Shown: one piece after another, positions 25,529 through 34,869 of the stretch
How the letters are laid out: each line of letters begins with the position of its first letter
Position numbering within the stretch: the first letter of the stretch is position 1
From: VAZQ01 sp963702695
Lineage (GTDB): Bacteria; Pseudomonadota; Alphaproteobacteria; Rhizobiales; Xanthobacteraceae
Reading direction: 5' to 3'
Assembly (NCBI GenBank): GCA_963702695.1
Contig: CAVPDS010000004.1
Coordinates: 1-64,000 of the forward strand
DNA: 64,000 nucleotides
Program-made: the position numbers and the translations under genes
Notes under the pieces: generated by a model
The model's input: the letters and a program-made list of their open reading frames with translations, nothing else
Database searches by the model: none
What the model was told of the DNA's origin: nothing

Positions 25529-27325
25529 ATGGGGTTTTTCGAACAATTCAGGGGCGACCTGATCTGCCTGCGGGGTGCCTTGCGCACCCTGAAAGCGACG
25601 ACGCCGATCGCCAAGCACCCGAACCGCGTCTTCCCGCTGATCATCGAAGAGCTGGCCGATCGCCATGGCGACGCGCCGGCGCTGCTGTCCGACCGGGAGC
25701 GATTCACCTATCGCGAGCTCGCCGCCCGCGCCAACCGCTATGCGCGGTGGGCGCTCGCCCAGCGCCTTGCCAAGGGCGACACCATCTGCCTGATCATGCC
25801 GAACCGGCCCGAATATCTCGCGTTCTGGCTCGGGGTGACGAGCGTCGGCGGCGTGGTCGCGCTCATCAATACCAACCTGACCGGCGTGTCGCTCGCCCAT
25901 TGCATCAACGTGGTCCATCCCACGCACGTTGTCGTCGCGGCCGAACTGCTCGAGGCGTTCGAGACCGCTCGTCCGCAGGTCACCGGCAATCCGAAGGTCT
26001 GGCTGCACGGCGGCGACAGCGGCCATCCGCGCATCGACCTGGTTGTCGACAGCTTTTCCGGCGATCCGCTGGCCGGCTCCGAGCGGCTCAAGCTCTCGAT
26101 CGAGGACCGCGCTCTCTACATCTACACATCCGGCACGACCGGCCTGCCCAAGGCCGCCAACATGAACCACTACCGGGTGATGCTTGCTGCATTCGGGTTC
26201 TCCGGCGTAATGGCAACGCGGACCAAGGACCGGATGTACGATTGCCTGCCGATGTACCACACCGCCGGCGGGCTGGTGGCGACCGGCGCGCTGCTGGCCA
26301 GGGGCGGCTCGGTGGTGATCCGCGAGCGATTTTCCGCGCGCGAATTCTGGGACGACATCGTGCGCTGGGATTGCACGCTGGTGCAGTATATCGGCGAATT
26401 GTGCCGCTATCTCATCAACTCAGCCCCGCATCCCAAGGAGACGGCGCATCATCTGCGGCTCGCCTGCGGCAATGGACTGCGCCTCGACGTGTGGGGGGAA
26501 TTCCAGCGGCGTTTCAAGATTCCGCACATCCTCGAATTCTATGCCGCGACCGAAGGCAACGTGACGCTGTTCAATTTCGAGGGCAAGGAGGGCGCGGTCG
26601 GACGCCTGCCGTGGTTCCTGGCCGGCCGTTTCCCGGTCAAGGTCGTGAAGTTCGATGTCGAAGCTCAGCAACCCGTGCGTGACGCGCAAGGCTTCTGCAT
26701 CGAATGCGCCGCGGACGAACCGGGCGAGGTGATCGGCAAGATCATCAAGGACGCGGAGAAACCCAGCGCGCGCTTCGAGGGCTACGCCACGCAGGCGGAG
26801 ACCGACAAGAAGATCCTGCACGACGTTGTCGAGAAGGGCGACGCCTGGTTCCGGACTGGCGACCTGATGCGCAAGGACGCCAACGGTTACTTCTATTTTG
26901 TCGATCGCATCGGTGACACCTTCCGCTGGAAGGGCGAGAACGTCTCCACCACCGAGGTCGAGGGCGCGATCGGCCAGGTCGACGGCATTCACGAAACCAA
27001 TGTCTACGGCGTGCATGTTCCCGGCCATGACGGGCGCGCCGGGATGGCCGCGGTGGTCGGCGGCACCGAGATCGACCTGGCGGCGCTGCGCGCTCATCTG
27101 GCGGAGCGCTTGCCGGAGTATGCGCGGCCGCTGTTCCTGCGGGTGCGCCAGGCGATCGAAGTCACCGGAACATTCAAGACGAAGAAAGTCGACCTGGTGA
27201 CGCAAGGCTTCGACCCCGCAATCATCAGCGACCCGCTCTATTTCAACGATCCCTCCGCCGAAGCCTTCGTTCCCCTCGACGCCGCGCTCTACGCCAAGAT
27301 CAAAGCGGGACAGACGCGGCTATGA
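25529..27325 (+). CDS. FATP-type long/very-long-chain acyl-CoA synthetase
   Basis: 598 residues. The AMP-binding motif LYIYTSGTTGLPKAAN near residue 195, YAATEGNVTLFNFEGKEGAVG, WFRTGDLMRKDANGYFYFVDR and FRWKGENVSTTEVE are those of the bacterial FATP (fatty-acid transport protein) group, which activates imported fatty or bile acids with ATP and CoA. ATG 25529 begins at homology (MGFFEQF). The stop overlaps the next start (ATGA), so the DUF924 reading frame downstream was cotranslated before it decayed. Confidence 0.9.
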   Translation: MGFFEQFRGDLICLRGALRTLKATTPIAKHPNRVFPLIIEELADRHGDAPALLSDRERFTYRELAARANRYARWALAQRLAKGDTICLIMPNRPEYLAFWLGVTSVGGVVALINTNLTGVSLAHCINVVHPTHVVVAAELLEAFETARPQVTGNPKVWLHGGDSGHPRIDLVVDSFSGDPLAGSERLKLSIEDRALYIYTSGTTGLPKAANMNHYRVMLAAFGFSGVMATRTKDRMYDCLPMYHTAGGLVATGALLARGGSVVIRERFSAREFWDDIVRWDCTLVQYIGELCRYLINSAPHPKETAHHLRLACGNGLRLDVWGEFQRRFKIPHILEFYAATEGNVTLFNFEGKEGAVGRLPWFLAGRFPVKVVKFDVEAQQPVRDAQGFCIECAADEPGEVIGKIIKDAEKPSARFEGYATQAETDKKILHDVVEKGDAWFRTGDLMRKDANGYFYFVDRIGDTFRWKGENVSTTEVEGAIGQVDGIHETNVYGVHVPGHDGRAGMAAVVGGTEIDLAALRAHLAERLPEYARPLFLRVRQAIEVTGTFKTKKVDLVTQGFDPAIISDPLYFNDPSAEAFVPLDAALYAKIKAGQTRL

Positions 27326-27885
27326 GCAGCGGCGATGCGAAGGCGCTGCCCGGGCCGGGCGATGTGCTCGCATTCCGGCGCGCGGCCGGGCCGAAGCGAT
27401 GGTTCAAGAAGGACACCGCGTTCGATTCCGAGGTCGCGACACGCTTCTCCGCGCTGCATCGAGCCGCCGCGGCCGGCCAGCTTGCCGCCTGAGAGGAGAC
27501 GCCGGAATCAGCGCTCGCGCTGGCCATCACGCGCGATCAGTTCCCGCGCAACATGTTCCGCAATGCGCCGCAGGCTTTCGCCGCCGATCCGCTCGCGCGC
27601 GCCGTCGCCAGCCGCGCGATCGCGTGCGGGTTCGACCGGCAGGTGCCAAAAGGCGAGCACCAGTTCTTCTATCTTCCGCTCATGCACTCGGAGGCGCTCG
27701 CCGATCAGGAGCGCTGCGTTGCGCTCACGCGCGCGACCGGCGACGACAATTCCATCAGATATGCGCAGATGCACGCCGACATCATCCGCAGGTTTGGCCG
27801 CTTCCCCCAGCGCAACGGGATCCTCGGCCGCGCCACCACGCCCGAGGAGCAGGCTTTCCTCGACGCCGGCGGCTTCACCGGGTAG
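27322..27885 (+). pseudogene. DUF924 protein with internal TGA
   Basis: The frame starts at ATG 27322, overlapping the ligase stop by 4 bases, and shows FRRAAGPKRWFKKDTAFD, a normal DUF924 beginning. At 27490-27492 it has TGA exactly where family members have Trp (LAA-stop-EETPESALALAI); the frame then continues without break through DQFPRNMFRNAPQAFAADPL, FYLPLMHSEALADQER and FGRFPQRNGILGR to 27885. A single tgg-to-tga change explains it. The downstream part could restart at 27553 but would lack the N-terminal helices. Confidence 0.85.
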
Positions 27886-27944
27886 CCCCGGACACTCCAT
27901 CTTGGCCGGGCGTGTCGACAAAAAATCACGGCGTCACTCTGGGC

Positions 27945-27961
27945 GCCGGCCTTCGGCCGGC
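27945..27961. repeat. Short GC-rich palindrome
   Basis: gccggcc, loop ttc, ggccggc, in the 200-base gap before the ABC operon, within a cactctggg...cccggaatgac context seen in dispersed repeats. It may act as a weak hairpin; no T-run follows. Confidence 0.6.
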
Positions 27962-28090
27962 CCGGAATGACAGGGAACCATTTTTCAGCAGGCCTCCTAG
28001 GCGTGGATGGCGCGATTGGGCTAGCATCCTTTCCAGCATTTGATCGACATCGAAGTCGGCGGCCGCCAACGGCGGCACCAAGGAGGTCCC

Positions 28091-29182
28091 ATGTTGAAAT
28101 TCCTTCAGGCCGCAGTCGCCACGGCTGCGCTCGCCATCGCCGCAGGTGCGCAGGCGCAGGTGCCGCCGGGTTATCCGGCCGACTACGCCCAGATCATCGA
28201 CGCCGCGAAAAAGGAAGGCCGCGTCGTCGTCTACGCGACCACCGACGCGGTCGCCGCGAACCCACTCATCCGGGACTTTCAGGCCGAATTCCCGGGCATT
28301 CAGGTCGATTATTCCGACCTCAACTCGACCGAGCTCTACAACCGGTTCATTGCCGAAGTCGCGGCCGGCTCGACCGGCGACGTGATGTGGTCGTCGGCCA
28401 TGGATCTGCAGGTGAAGCTCGCTTCCGAAGGTAACGCAGCCACCTATGCGTCGCCGGAAATCCCGGGCCTGCCGAAATGGGCGGTGTGGGAGAACAAGGC
28501 CTACGGCACTACCTATGAGCCCATCACCTTCGTCTACAACAAGCGCTTGGTCCCGGCGGCCGACGTGCCCAACGACCATACCGCGCTGCTCAAGCTGCTG
28601 ACCGCCAAGCCGGATGCCTACAAGAGCAAGGTGACGGCCTACGATCCGGAGAAATCCGGCGTCGGCTATCTGTTCGTGAACGAGGACGCGAAGAACTTCC
28701 CCCAGGCCTTTGACCTGTTCCGCGCCTTCGGCAAGGTCAACATCAAGCTCTACACCTCCGCCGGCGCCATGATCGAGCGCGTGACCTCGGGCGAGCACAC
28801 CATCGCCTATGGCATTTTCGGCTCGTATGCGCTCGGCCGCTCCAAGAAGGTGCCGAACCTCGGCATCGTGATGCCGAAGGACTACACGCTCGTCGCCTCG
28901 CGCGTCGCCTTCATCTCGTCGAAGGCGAAGAACCCGAACGCGGCCAAGCTATTCCTCGATTATCTCCTGTCGAAGCGGGCGCAGACCATCGTCGCCAACC
29001 AGGCCGAGCTCTATTCGCTGCGCGACGACGTGGTGGGCGAAGCGACCGTGAAGAAGGTCGCGGAACTGGTAGGCGACAAGGCGCGCCCGATCCCGATCGG
29101 ACCGGAGCTGCTCACCAATCTCGACGAAGGGAAGCGCCTCGACTTCCTCAAGCGGTGGCAAGCTGCGATGAAGGGGCAGTGA
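28091..29182 (+). CDS. ABC transporter periplasmic substrate-binding protein (Fe3+/putrescine-like family)
   Basis: 363 residues with signal peptide (ATAALAIAAGAQAQ) and a type II binding-protein body: EGRVVVYATTDAVAANPLI, FPGIQVDYSDLNSTELYNRF, STGDVMWSSAMD, and WENKAYGTTYEPITFVYNK. Family members bind ferric iron, thiamine or polyamines. The start has an ideal aggagg 4 bases upstream. It heads a three-gene set with a fused permease and an ATPase. The usual pair of iron-binding tyrosines is not certain, so iron should not be assumed. Confidence 0.88.
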   Translation: MLKFLQAAVATAALAIAAGAQAQVPPGYPADYAQIIDAAKKEGRVVVYATTDAVAANPLIRDFQAEFPGIQVDYSDLNSTELYNRFIAEVAAGSTGDVMWSSAMDLQVKLASEGNAATYASPEIPGLPKWAVWENKAYGTTYEPITFVYNKRLVPAADVPNDHTALLKLLTAKPDAYKSKVTAYDPEKSGVGYLFVNEDAKNFPQAFDLFRAFGKVNIKLYTSAGAMIERVTSGEHTIAYGIFGSYALGRSKKVPNLGIVMPKDYTLVASRVAFISSKAKNPNAAKLFLDYLLSKRAQTIVANQAELYSLRDDVVGEATVKKVAELVGDKARPIPIGPELLTNLDEGKRLDFLKRWQAAMKGQ

Positions 29183-29211
29183 TGGCGAAGTGTTTCGCCG
29201 TCTGAGCCCGT

Positions 29212-29240
29212 TCGTCATGCCCGGGCTTGTCCCGGGTATC
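29212..29240. repeat. Dispersed cccggg-cttgt-cccggg repeat
   Basis: cgtcatgcccgggcttgtcccgggtatcccg lies between the binding-protein and permease genes; it resembles an abundant short palindromic repeat of Hyphomicrobiales and could form a 6-bp hairpin that lowers downstream expression. Confidence 0.6.
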
Positions 29241-29300
29241 CCGATAGAAACGGCACGGCCGTAGCTTTTTTTAATCGAGATGGTCGGAGCAAGCCCGGCC

Positions 29301-31064
29301 ATGAGCACGCGCAGGCTGGGCGTTGTGGCAACCGCGTTGATCTACCTTTGGGTGACCCTCGGCGTCGTCGCCGTCATGGCGATCGCGCTCTCGATTCCCT
29401 TCAAGTATTTCCGCTTCCTCGTCATCGGCATCACGGCGGTCATGGTGCTCGCGCCGCTGTCGCTGGTGTTCTACCAGAGCTTCCTCACCGCGCCATTCTT
29501 CCAGGCCGGTGCGCGCCTGTCGTTCGGCGCCTATGATTTCGTGTTCAAGGACCCGGACTTCTGGACCGCGTTCGGCACCACGCTGGCCCTGGCCGCCGGC
29601 ATGACACTGATCGCGGTGCCGATCGGCGCCGTGCTCGCCTTCCTGATGGTGCGCACCAACGTCCCCGGCCGCCAATGGCTCGAGGCCATGATCCTGATCC
29701 CGATCTTCGTCTCCGCGGTGGTGATCGCCTTCGGCTATGTGGTCGCGCTCGGCCCGGTCGGCTTCCTCACCATCCCCGTGCGCGGACTGATTGGCTTCGA
29801 TCTCTGGAACCTGTATTCCTTCCCCTCGCTCATCATCATCGCCGGCCTGACCCATGTGCCGCATGTCTATCTCTACACCGCGGCGGCGCTGCGCGGGCTC
29901 GGCAGCGATGTCGAGGAAGCCGCCCGCGTCAGCGGCGCGAACCCGTTCAAGGTCGCGATCGACGTGAGCCTGCCGATGGTGCTGCCGGCGATCCTGTTCG
30001 CCGGCGTGCTGGTGTTCTTCCTCGGCTTCGAGCTGTTCGGCCTGCCGCTGGTGCTCGGTGACCCGCAGGGACTGCTCGTGCTCTCGACCTATCTGTTCAA
30101 GCTCACCAACAAGCTCGGCGTCCCCTCCTATCAGCTCATGGCCGTCGTCGTGGTGACGATCGTCGCCACCACCGCGCCGCTCGTCTACATGCAGCGGCAC
30201 CTGCTGCGGCAGGCGCAGCGATTCATTTCGGTGCGCGGCAAGGGGCTGCGCGCCGCGCCGCTCAAGCTCGGCTCCTGGCGCTGGGCGGCGTTCCTGCTCA
30301 TCCTGCTGTGGTTCACGGTCACCGTGGTCGTGCCGCTCGCCGGCATCACGCTGCGCTCGTTCGTCGAGACCTGGGGCGAGGGAATTTCGCTCTCCGAGGT
30401 GCTCACCCTCGACCATTACCGCGAGCTGATCGAATATCCGAACGTCGTGCGCGGCATGATCAACACCTTCGCGATCGGGCTGATCGGCGGCGCCTTCGCT
30501 GTCGTGTTCTACACGGCGGTCGCGCTCGCTGTGCACCGCTGGCAGTCCGGCTGGACCCGCGTCGTCGACTATCTCGTGCTCGTTCCGCGCGCGATGCCGG
30601 GCATCGTCGCCGGCCTCGCGATGCTGTGGATCTTCCTGTTCGTGCGGCCGCTGACGCCCTTCCGCGACACCATGGTCTCGATCTGGCTCGCCTACACCAT
30701 CGTGTGGCTCGCCTACGGGATGCGGCTCGTTTCCGGCACGCTGCTGCAGGTCGGGCCGGAGCTGGAAGAAGCGGCGCGCACGATCGGCGCCAACGAATCG
30801 CGGGTGAAGCGCGACGTCACCATTCCCCTGATCAAATACGGCATGCTGGCGAGCTGGCTGCTCGTCTTCCTCATCTTCGTGCGTGAATATTCGACCGGCA
30901 TCTATCTGCTCGGTCCCGGCACCGAGGTGATCGGCTCGCTGCTGGTCTCGCTGTGGGGCACCGGCGCGATCGATCTCGTGTCGGCGCTGTCGGTGGTCAA
31001 CGTCGTCATGATCGGCGTCGGGCTTTTCGTCGCCATGCGTCTCGGAGTGCGTCTCCATGCCTGA
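29301..31064 (+). CDS. ABC transporter fused permease (two FbpB-like halves)
   Basis: 587 residues with about twelve membrane helices arranged as two BPD_transp_1 domains. EAA loops are visible in each half: EEAARVSGANPFKVAIDVSLP near residue 210 and EEAARTIGANESRVKRDVTIP near residue 490, which dock on the ATPase. The fused layout is typical of ferric iron and related importers. ATG 29301 is preferred to 29280, since homology starts at MSTRRLG. The end overlaps the ATPase start by 8 bases. Confidence 0.92.
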   Translation: MSTRRLGVVATALIYLWVTLGVVAVMAIALSIPFKYFRFLVIGITAVMVLAPLSLVFYQSFLTAPFFQAGARLSFGAYDFVFKDPDFWTAFGTTLALAAGMTLIAVPIGAVLAFLMVRTNVPGRQWLEAMILIPIFVSAVVIAFGYVVALGPVGFLTIPVRGLIGFDLWNLYSFPSLIIIAGLTHVPHVYLYTAAALRGLGSDVEEAARVSGANPFKVAIDVSLPMVLPAILFAGVLVFFLGFELFGLPLVLGDPQGLLVLSTYLFKLTNKLGVPSYQLMAVVVVTIVATTAPLVYMQRHLLRQAQRFISVRGKGLRAAPLKLGSWRWAAFLLILLWFTVTVVVPLAGITLRSFVETWGEGISLSEVLTLDHYRELIEYPNVVRGMINTFAIGLIGGAFAVVFYTAVALAVHRWQSGWTRVVDYLVLVPRAMPGIVAGLAMLWIFLFVRPLTPFRDTMVSIWLAYTIVWLAYGMRLVSGTLLQVGPELEEAARTIGANESRVKRDVTIPLIKYGMLASWLLVFLIFVREYSTGIYLLGPGTEVIGSLLVSLWGTGAIDLVSALSVVNVVMIGVGLFVAMRLGVRLHA

Positions 31065-32112
31065 TCTGGTCATCAAGGATGTCGCGCTGCGGCTCGGCGA
31101 CAACGAGATCCTGAAGGGGGTTTCGGCCACCATCGCGCCGGGCAAGGTCGTCGCCCTGCTCGGGCCTTCGGGCAGCGGCAAGACCACGCTCCTGCGCGCG
31201 GTCGCCGGGCTCGAAACGCCACACCGCGGCTCGATCGCGATCGGCGACAAGGTGTTCTTCGATGCCGGGCGCGGCATCGAGCTGCCGGCGGAGGCGCGCG
31301 GGCTCGGCCTGGTGTTCCAGTCCTACGCGCTGTGGCCGCATCGCACCGTGTTCGACAACGTCGCCTATGGTCTCAAGCTGCGGAAGGTCGCGACGGCCGA
31401 GATCAAGACCCGCGTCGAAAAAGTGTTGGCCCAGATCGGGCTCTCGCACCTCGCCGAGCGCTATCCGCATCAGTTGTCCGGCGGCCAGCAGCAGCGCGTC
31501 GCGCTGGCACGCGCGCTCGTATACGAGCCGGCGGTAATCCTGCTCGACGAGCCGCTGTCCAACCTCGACGCGAAACTGCGCGAGGAGGCGCGCGCGTGGC
31601 TGCGCCAGCTCATCGTTTCGCTCAACCTCTCGGCGCTCATCGTCACTCACGACCAGATCGAAGCGATGGCGATCGCCGATCGCATCACGCTGCTCAATGC
31701 CGGCGAGATCGAGCAGGAAGGCACGCCGACCGAGCTCTACAAGGAGCCGAAGACGCTGTTCGCCGCCGAGTTCATGGGCAACAACAACCGGCTCGAAGGC
31801 ACCCTCGTCAAAGCCGCCGACAACAAAGCGACCCTCGATGTGCTGGGCACCAAGCTCGAAGGGATCGCACGCACGCAGGCCAGCCCGGGCCAGAAGGCGA
31901 CCGGCGTCATCCGCATCGAGCACGCGCGGCTCGGCGACGGGCCGGGTCCGAACCGGATCGCAATGCGTCTGTCGACGCAGATGTTTCTCGGCGAACGCTG
32001 GGAGCTCGTGTTCGTCAAGGACGCGCTGACTGTGCGCGCCTATACGAACTCCGCGCAGAAGCCCCAGGATTATCACGTCGAGTTTCCGGCAGAATCGCTG
32101 TGGATTTTCTGA
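31057..32112 (+). CDS. ABC transporter ATP-binding protein
   Basis: 351 residues. Walker A GPSGSGKT (36-43), Q-loop VFQSYALWPH, signature LSGGQQQRVALARAL, Walker B VILLDEPLSNLDAKL, H-loop VTHDQ, and a C-terminal OB-like regulatory domain (TOBE) of ~110 residues. Matches the FbpC/PotA class and completes the importer with the two upstream genes. No terminator is evident downstream. Confidence 0.95.
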   Translation: MPDLVIKDVALRLGDNEILKGVSATIAPGKVVALLGPSGSGKTTLLRAVAGLETPHRGSIAIGDKVFFDAGRGIELPAEARGLGLVFQSYALWPHRTVFDNVAYGLKLRKVATAEIKTRVEKVLAQIGLSHLAERYPHQLSGGQQQRVALARALVYEPAVILLDEPLSNLDAKLREEARAWLRQLIVSLNLSALIVTHDQIEAMAIADRITLLNAGEIEQEGTPTELYKEPKTLFAAEFMGNNNRLEGTLVKAADNKATLDVLGTKLEGIARTQASPGQKATGVIRIEHARLGDGPGPNRIAMRLSTQMFLGERWELVFVKDALTVRAYTNSAQKPQDYHVEFPAESLWIF

Positions 32113-32274
32113 TTGATCCGAAGTGATGGTCTCTTATCAAATCGTCCCCGCGAAAGTGCATCGGCGCCAACTCTTGCCCGCATCCCGTGGGGATTCTGCC
32201 AGCGTCCGAACCAAATCTTAACGCTTCCTTGCTAAGGCTGGCCGCCAGCATGCTGCAGTCATGGGCTGCGGCGG

Positions 32275-33672
32275 GTGGAGGCATTTTTGGCGCTGACTGG
32301 TTCCGAGCAAGCACCGCGCCTGTCCGCGCGTCCGTCGCTGCTGGGCCTTTGGCGGCGCCTCAGGGTCCGGCTCGGCGACGCCGAGGACCTGCTGCTGCAG
32401 CGCCTCGCCGGCACCGTCTTCCTCATCCGCGCGGTGAGCGCCGCGCTGGCCTTCGTGTCGCAGGTGCTGCTCGCGCGCTGGATGGGCAGCTTCGATTTCG
32501 GCATCTACGTCTACGTCTGGACCTGGGTGCTGCTGCTGGGGCAGCCGCTCGACCTCGGTCTCTCGACCTCGGCGCAACGCTTCATTCCCGAATATCGCGA
32601 GCGCGGCCTGCTCGCGCTGCTGCGCGGCTTCGTGTCGGGCAGCCGCTGGCTGGCGGTCGGTCTCGCCGTGCTGGTCGCGGCGCTGTGCGCCGGCGGCATC
32701 AAGCTGATCGAGCCGTGGCTCGACGACTTCATGGTGATCCCGCTCTATCTCGCCTGCGTGATGCTGCCGGCCTATGCGCTCGCCAGCGTGCAGGATGGCA
32801 TCGCTCGCAGCTACGATTGGATCGGGCTGGCGATGGTGCCGACCTACATCGTGCGCCAGCTCGTGCTCACGGTGCTGATGGCGGCGGCGTATTTCGCGCA
32901 CCTGCCGATGACCGCCGTGACTGCGATGATCGCCGCCGGGCTGTCGTACTGGCTGCCGACGCTGGCGCAGCTCTGGCTCATGAACGGCCGGCTCGCCCGG
33001 TGCATCGCGCCAGGACCCAAGGCGCACGCTTTCAGAGTCTGGTTCCTGACCTCGCTGCCGATCCTTCTGGTCGAAGGCTTCTACCTCCTGCTCACCTACA
33101 CCGACATCCTGGTGCTGCAACTGTTCCGTCCGCCCAATGAAGTCGCGGTCTACTATGCGGCGGCCAAGACGCTCGCGCTCGTCTCATTCATCTATTACGC
33201 CATCTCGGCGACGACCGCGCACCGCTTCAGCTTCTATCACGTCGCCGGCGACCGCGAAGGCTTGTCTGCCTTCGTTGCGCAGGCCGTGAGATGGACGTTC
33301 TGGCCATCGCTCGTGGCGACGGCGCTGTTGCTCGCGGTCGGCAAGCCGCTGCTGTCGCTGTTCGGCCCGCAGTTCACCGACGGCTATCAGTTGATGCTCA
33401 TCCTGTCGCTCGGCCTGCTGGCGCGCGCCGCGATCGGACCGATCGAGCGGCTGCTCAGCATGCTGGGCGAACAGCGGGCCTGCGCGATCGTCTATGGCGG
33501 CGCCTTCGTGCTCAACATCGGCCTTTGCCTCATCCTGATTCCGATTTTCGGTTCCGCCGGAGCGGCGATCGCGACCACCACGGCGCTGGTGATCGAGACC
33601 GCTATCCTTTTCTTCGTCACCAAGCAGCGGCTGGGCTTCCACGTCTTCGTCTGGCGTCGCGCGGAGCGCTGA
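32275..33672 (+). CDS. Polysaccharide flippase (MATE/Wzx-like, MVF superfamily)
   Basis: 465 residues from GTG 32275 (a TTG four codons later is also possible) with about twelve hydrophobic helices and few charged residues between them. FVSQVLLARWMGSFDFGIYVYVWTW and YTDILVLQLFRPPNEVAVYYAA are typical of oligosaccharide-lipid flippases, which move lipid-linked glycan units across the inner membrane. One base separates it from the CelD-like acyltransferase gene, suggesting one transcription unit for an exopolysaccharide or capsule. No glycosyltransferases lie nearby. Confidence 0.85.
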   Translation: MEAFLALTGSEQAPRLSARPSLLGLWRRLRVRLGDAEDLLLQRLAGTVFLIRAVSAALAFVSQVLLARWMGSFDFGIYVYVWTWVLLLGQPLDLGLSTSAQRFIPEYRERGLLALLRGFVSGSRWLAVGLAVLVAALCAGGIKLIEPWLDDFMVIPLYLACVMLPAYALASVQDGIARSYDWIGLAMVPTYIVRQLVLTVLMAAAYFAHLPMTAVTAMIAAGLSYWLPTLAQLWLMNGRLARCIAPGPKAHAFRVWFLTSLPILLVEGFYLLLTYTDILVLQLFRPPNEVAVYYAAAKTLALVSFIYYAISATTAHRFSFYHVAGDREGLSAFVAQAVRWTFWPSLVATALLLAVGKPLLSLFGPQFTDGYQLMLILSLGLLARAAIGPIERLLSMLGEQRACAIVYGGAFVLNIGLCLILIPIFGSAGAAIATTTALVIETAILFFVTKQRLGFHVFVWRRAER

Positions 33673-33673
33673 C

Positions 33674-34828
33674 GTGCACGGCACGATCGAATCGAACTTT
33701 CGCGTGGAGTGGCGGCCGCTCGCACAGCTCAGGGGCGCGGCCGCGCAATGGCGTGCGCTCGCGGCATCGGCGATCGCGCCGAACGTCTTCTATGAGCCGG
33801 CGTTCGCGCTGGCGGCGCAGCCGATGTTCGGCAGCGATGTCGGCGCCGGGCTGGTGTGGTCGCGCGGGGCGTCGCCGCGGCTGCTTGGATTTTTTCCGGC
33901 ACGGATCGAGCGGTGGCGCTACGGCATTCCGTTGCCGGTCCTGGTCGCCTGGACGCATCCCTATGCGCCGCTCAGCGCGCCGCTCGTCGACCGCGACGCC
34001 GCGGCAGCCGTGATTGCGGCGTGGCTCGACCATGTTGCGGGCGATCCCGGATTGCCGGACGTCCTGCTGCTGCCGATCGCGCCGATCGGCGGCGGCCTGG
34101 CCGCGGCCTTCGATGCGGTGCTTACTCAGCGCGGGGGAACCAGCGTCGCGTTCGGGTCGCATCAGCGTGCGCTGCTCGCACCCACCGGTGTGCGCAACAC
34201 TTACCTCGATCACGCGATCTCCAAACACAAACGCCGCACGCTGCGTTGGCAGCGCCGGCGTCTGGCTGATTCCGGCGTCGTGAGCTTCGACAGCGCGCGC
34301 GAGCCCGCGACCATTGCCAAAGCACTCGGCGATTATCTCGCGCTCGAGGCCGGCGGCTGGAAAGGCCGCGCCGGCACCGCGGTTCGCGCGGATGACGCGC
34401 TCCGCAAATTCGTGGAAGGCGCGGTGACCGAACTCGCCGGCCAAGGCAAGGCGCAGGTCGTTCGGCTGCGCGTCGGCGATCGGGCCGTCGCCGCAGGCAT
34501 CGTGCTGCGCAGCGGCGACACCGCGTGGTTCTGGAAGATCGCCTACGACGAAAGCTTCGCCCGTTTATCTCCCGGCGTGCAGCTTGTGCTCGATCTGAGC
34601 CAGGAATTACTCAGTGACGAGAGCATCGCGCGGGCCAATTCCTGCGCCACCGCCGACCACCCGATGATCGATCACATCTGGCGCGAGCGGCTGCCGCTGG
34701 CCGATCTCCTGGTTCGGATCGGCGCCGATGGAGCAGCGAAGTTCGCGCTCATCCGCACGCTCGAGTCTCTCCGTCGTTCCGCGATTGCCAGCGCCAAGCG
34801 CATGCGCAATTTGCTTCGCCGGCGCTAG
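33674..34828 (+). CDS. CelD/BcsL-like GNAT acyltransferase
   Basis: 384 residues, GTG start directly after the flippase stop. The C-terminal half is a GNAT-like domain (ALEAGGWKGRAGTAVRADD, VVRLRVGDRAVAAGIVLRSGDTAWFWKIAYDESFARLSPGVQL), the pattern of the cellulose-biosynthesis CelD/BcsL acetyltransferase-like family. It ends in an Arg-rich tail. Likely acylates a surface polysaccharide or its precursor; substrate unknown. Confidence 0.8.
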   Translation: MHGTIESNFRVEWRPLAQLRGAAAQWRALAASAIAPNVFYEPAFALAAQPMFGSDVGAGLVWSRGASPRLLGFFPARIERWRYGIPLPVLVAWTHPYAPLSAPLVDRDAAAAVIAAWLDHVAGDPGLPDVLLLPIAPIGGGLAAAFDAVLTQRGGTSVAFGSHQRALLAPTGVRNTYLDHAISKHKRRTLRWQRRRLADSGVVSFDSAREPATIAKALGDYLALEAGGWKGRAGTAVRADDALRKFVEGAVTELAGQGKAQVVRLRVGDRAVAAGIVLRSGDTAWFWKIAYDESFARLSPGVQLVLDLSQELLSDESIARANSCATADHPMIDHIWRERLPLADLLVRIGADGAAKFALIRTLESLRRSAIASAKRMRNLLRRR

Positions 34829-34869
34829 AAAATTCCGATTCCCGCTTGCGCGGGAATGAGCGGAGCGGG

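Noticed and set aside
27490..27492. TGA as selenocysteine in the DUF924 gene
   Set aside because: The position is Trp in the family, no SECIS-like hairpin follows, and the enzyme has no redox role.
29271..31277. 668-residue minus-strand frame
   Set aside because: Antisense to the fused permease; Asp/Glu/His/Arg-rich composition is the usual shadow of hydrophobic high-GC coding DNA.
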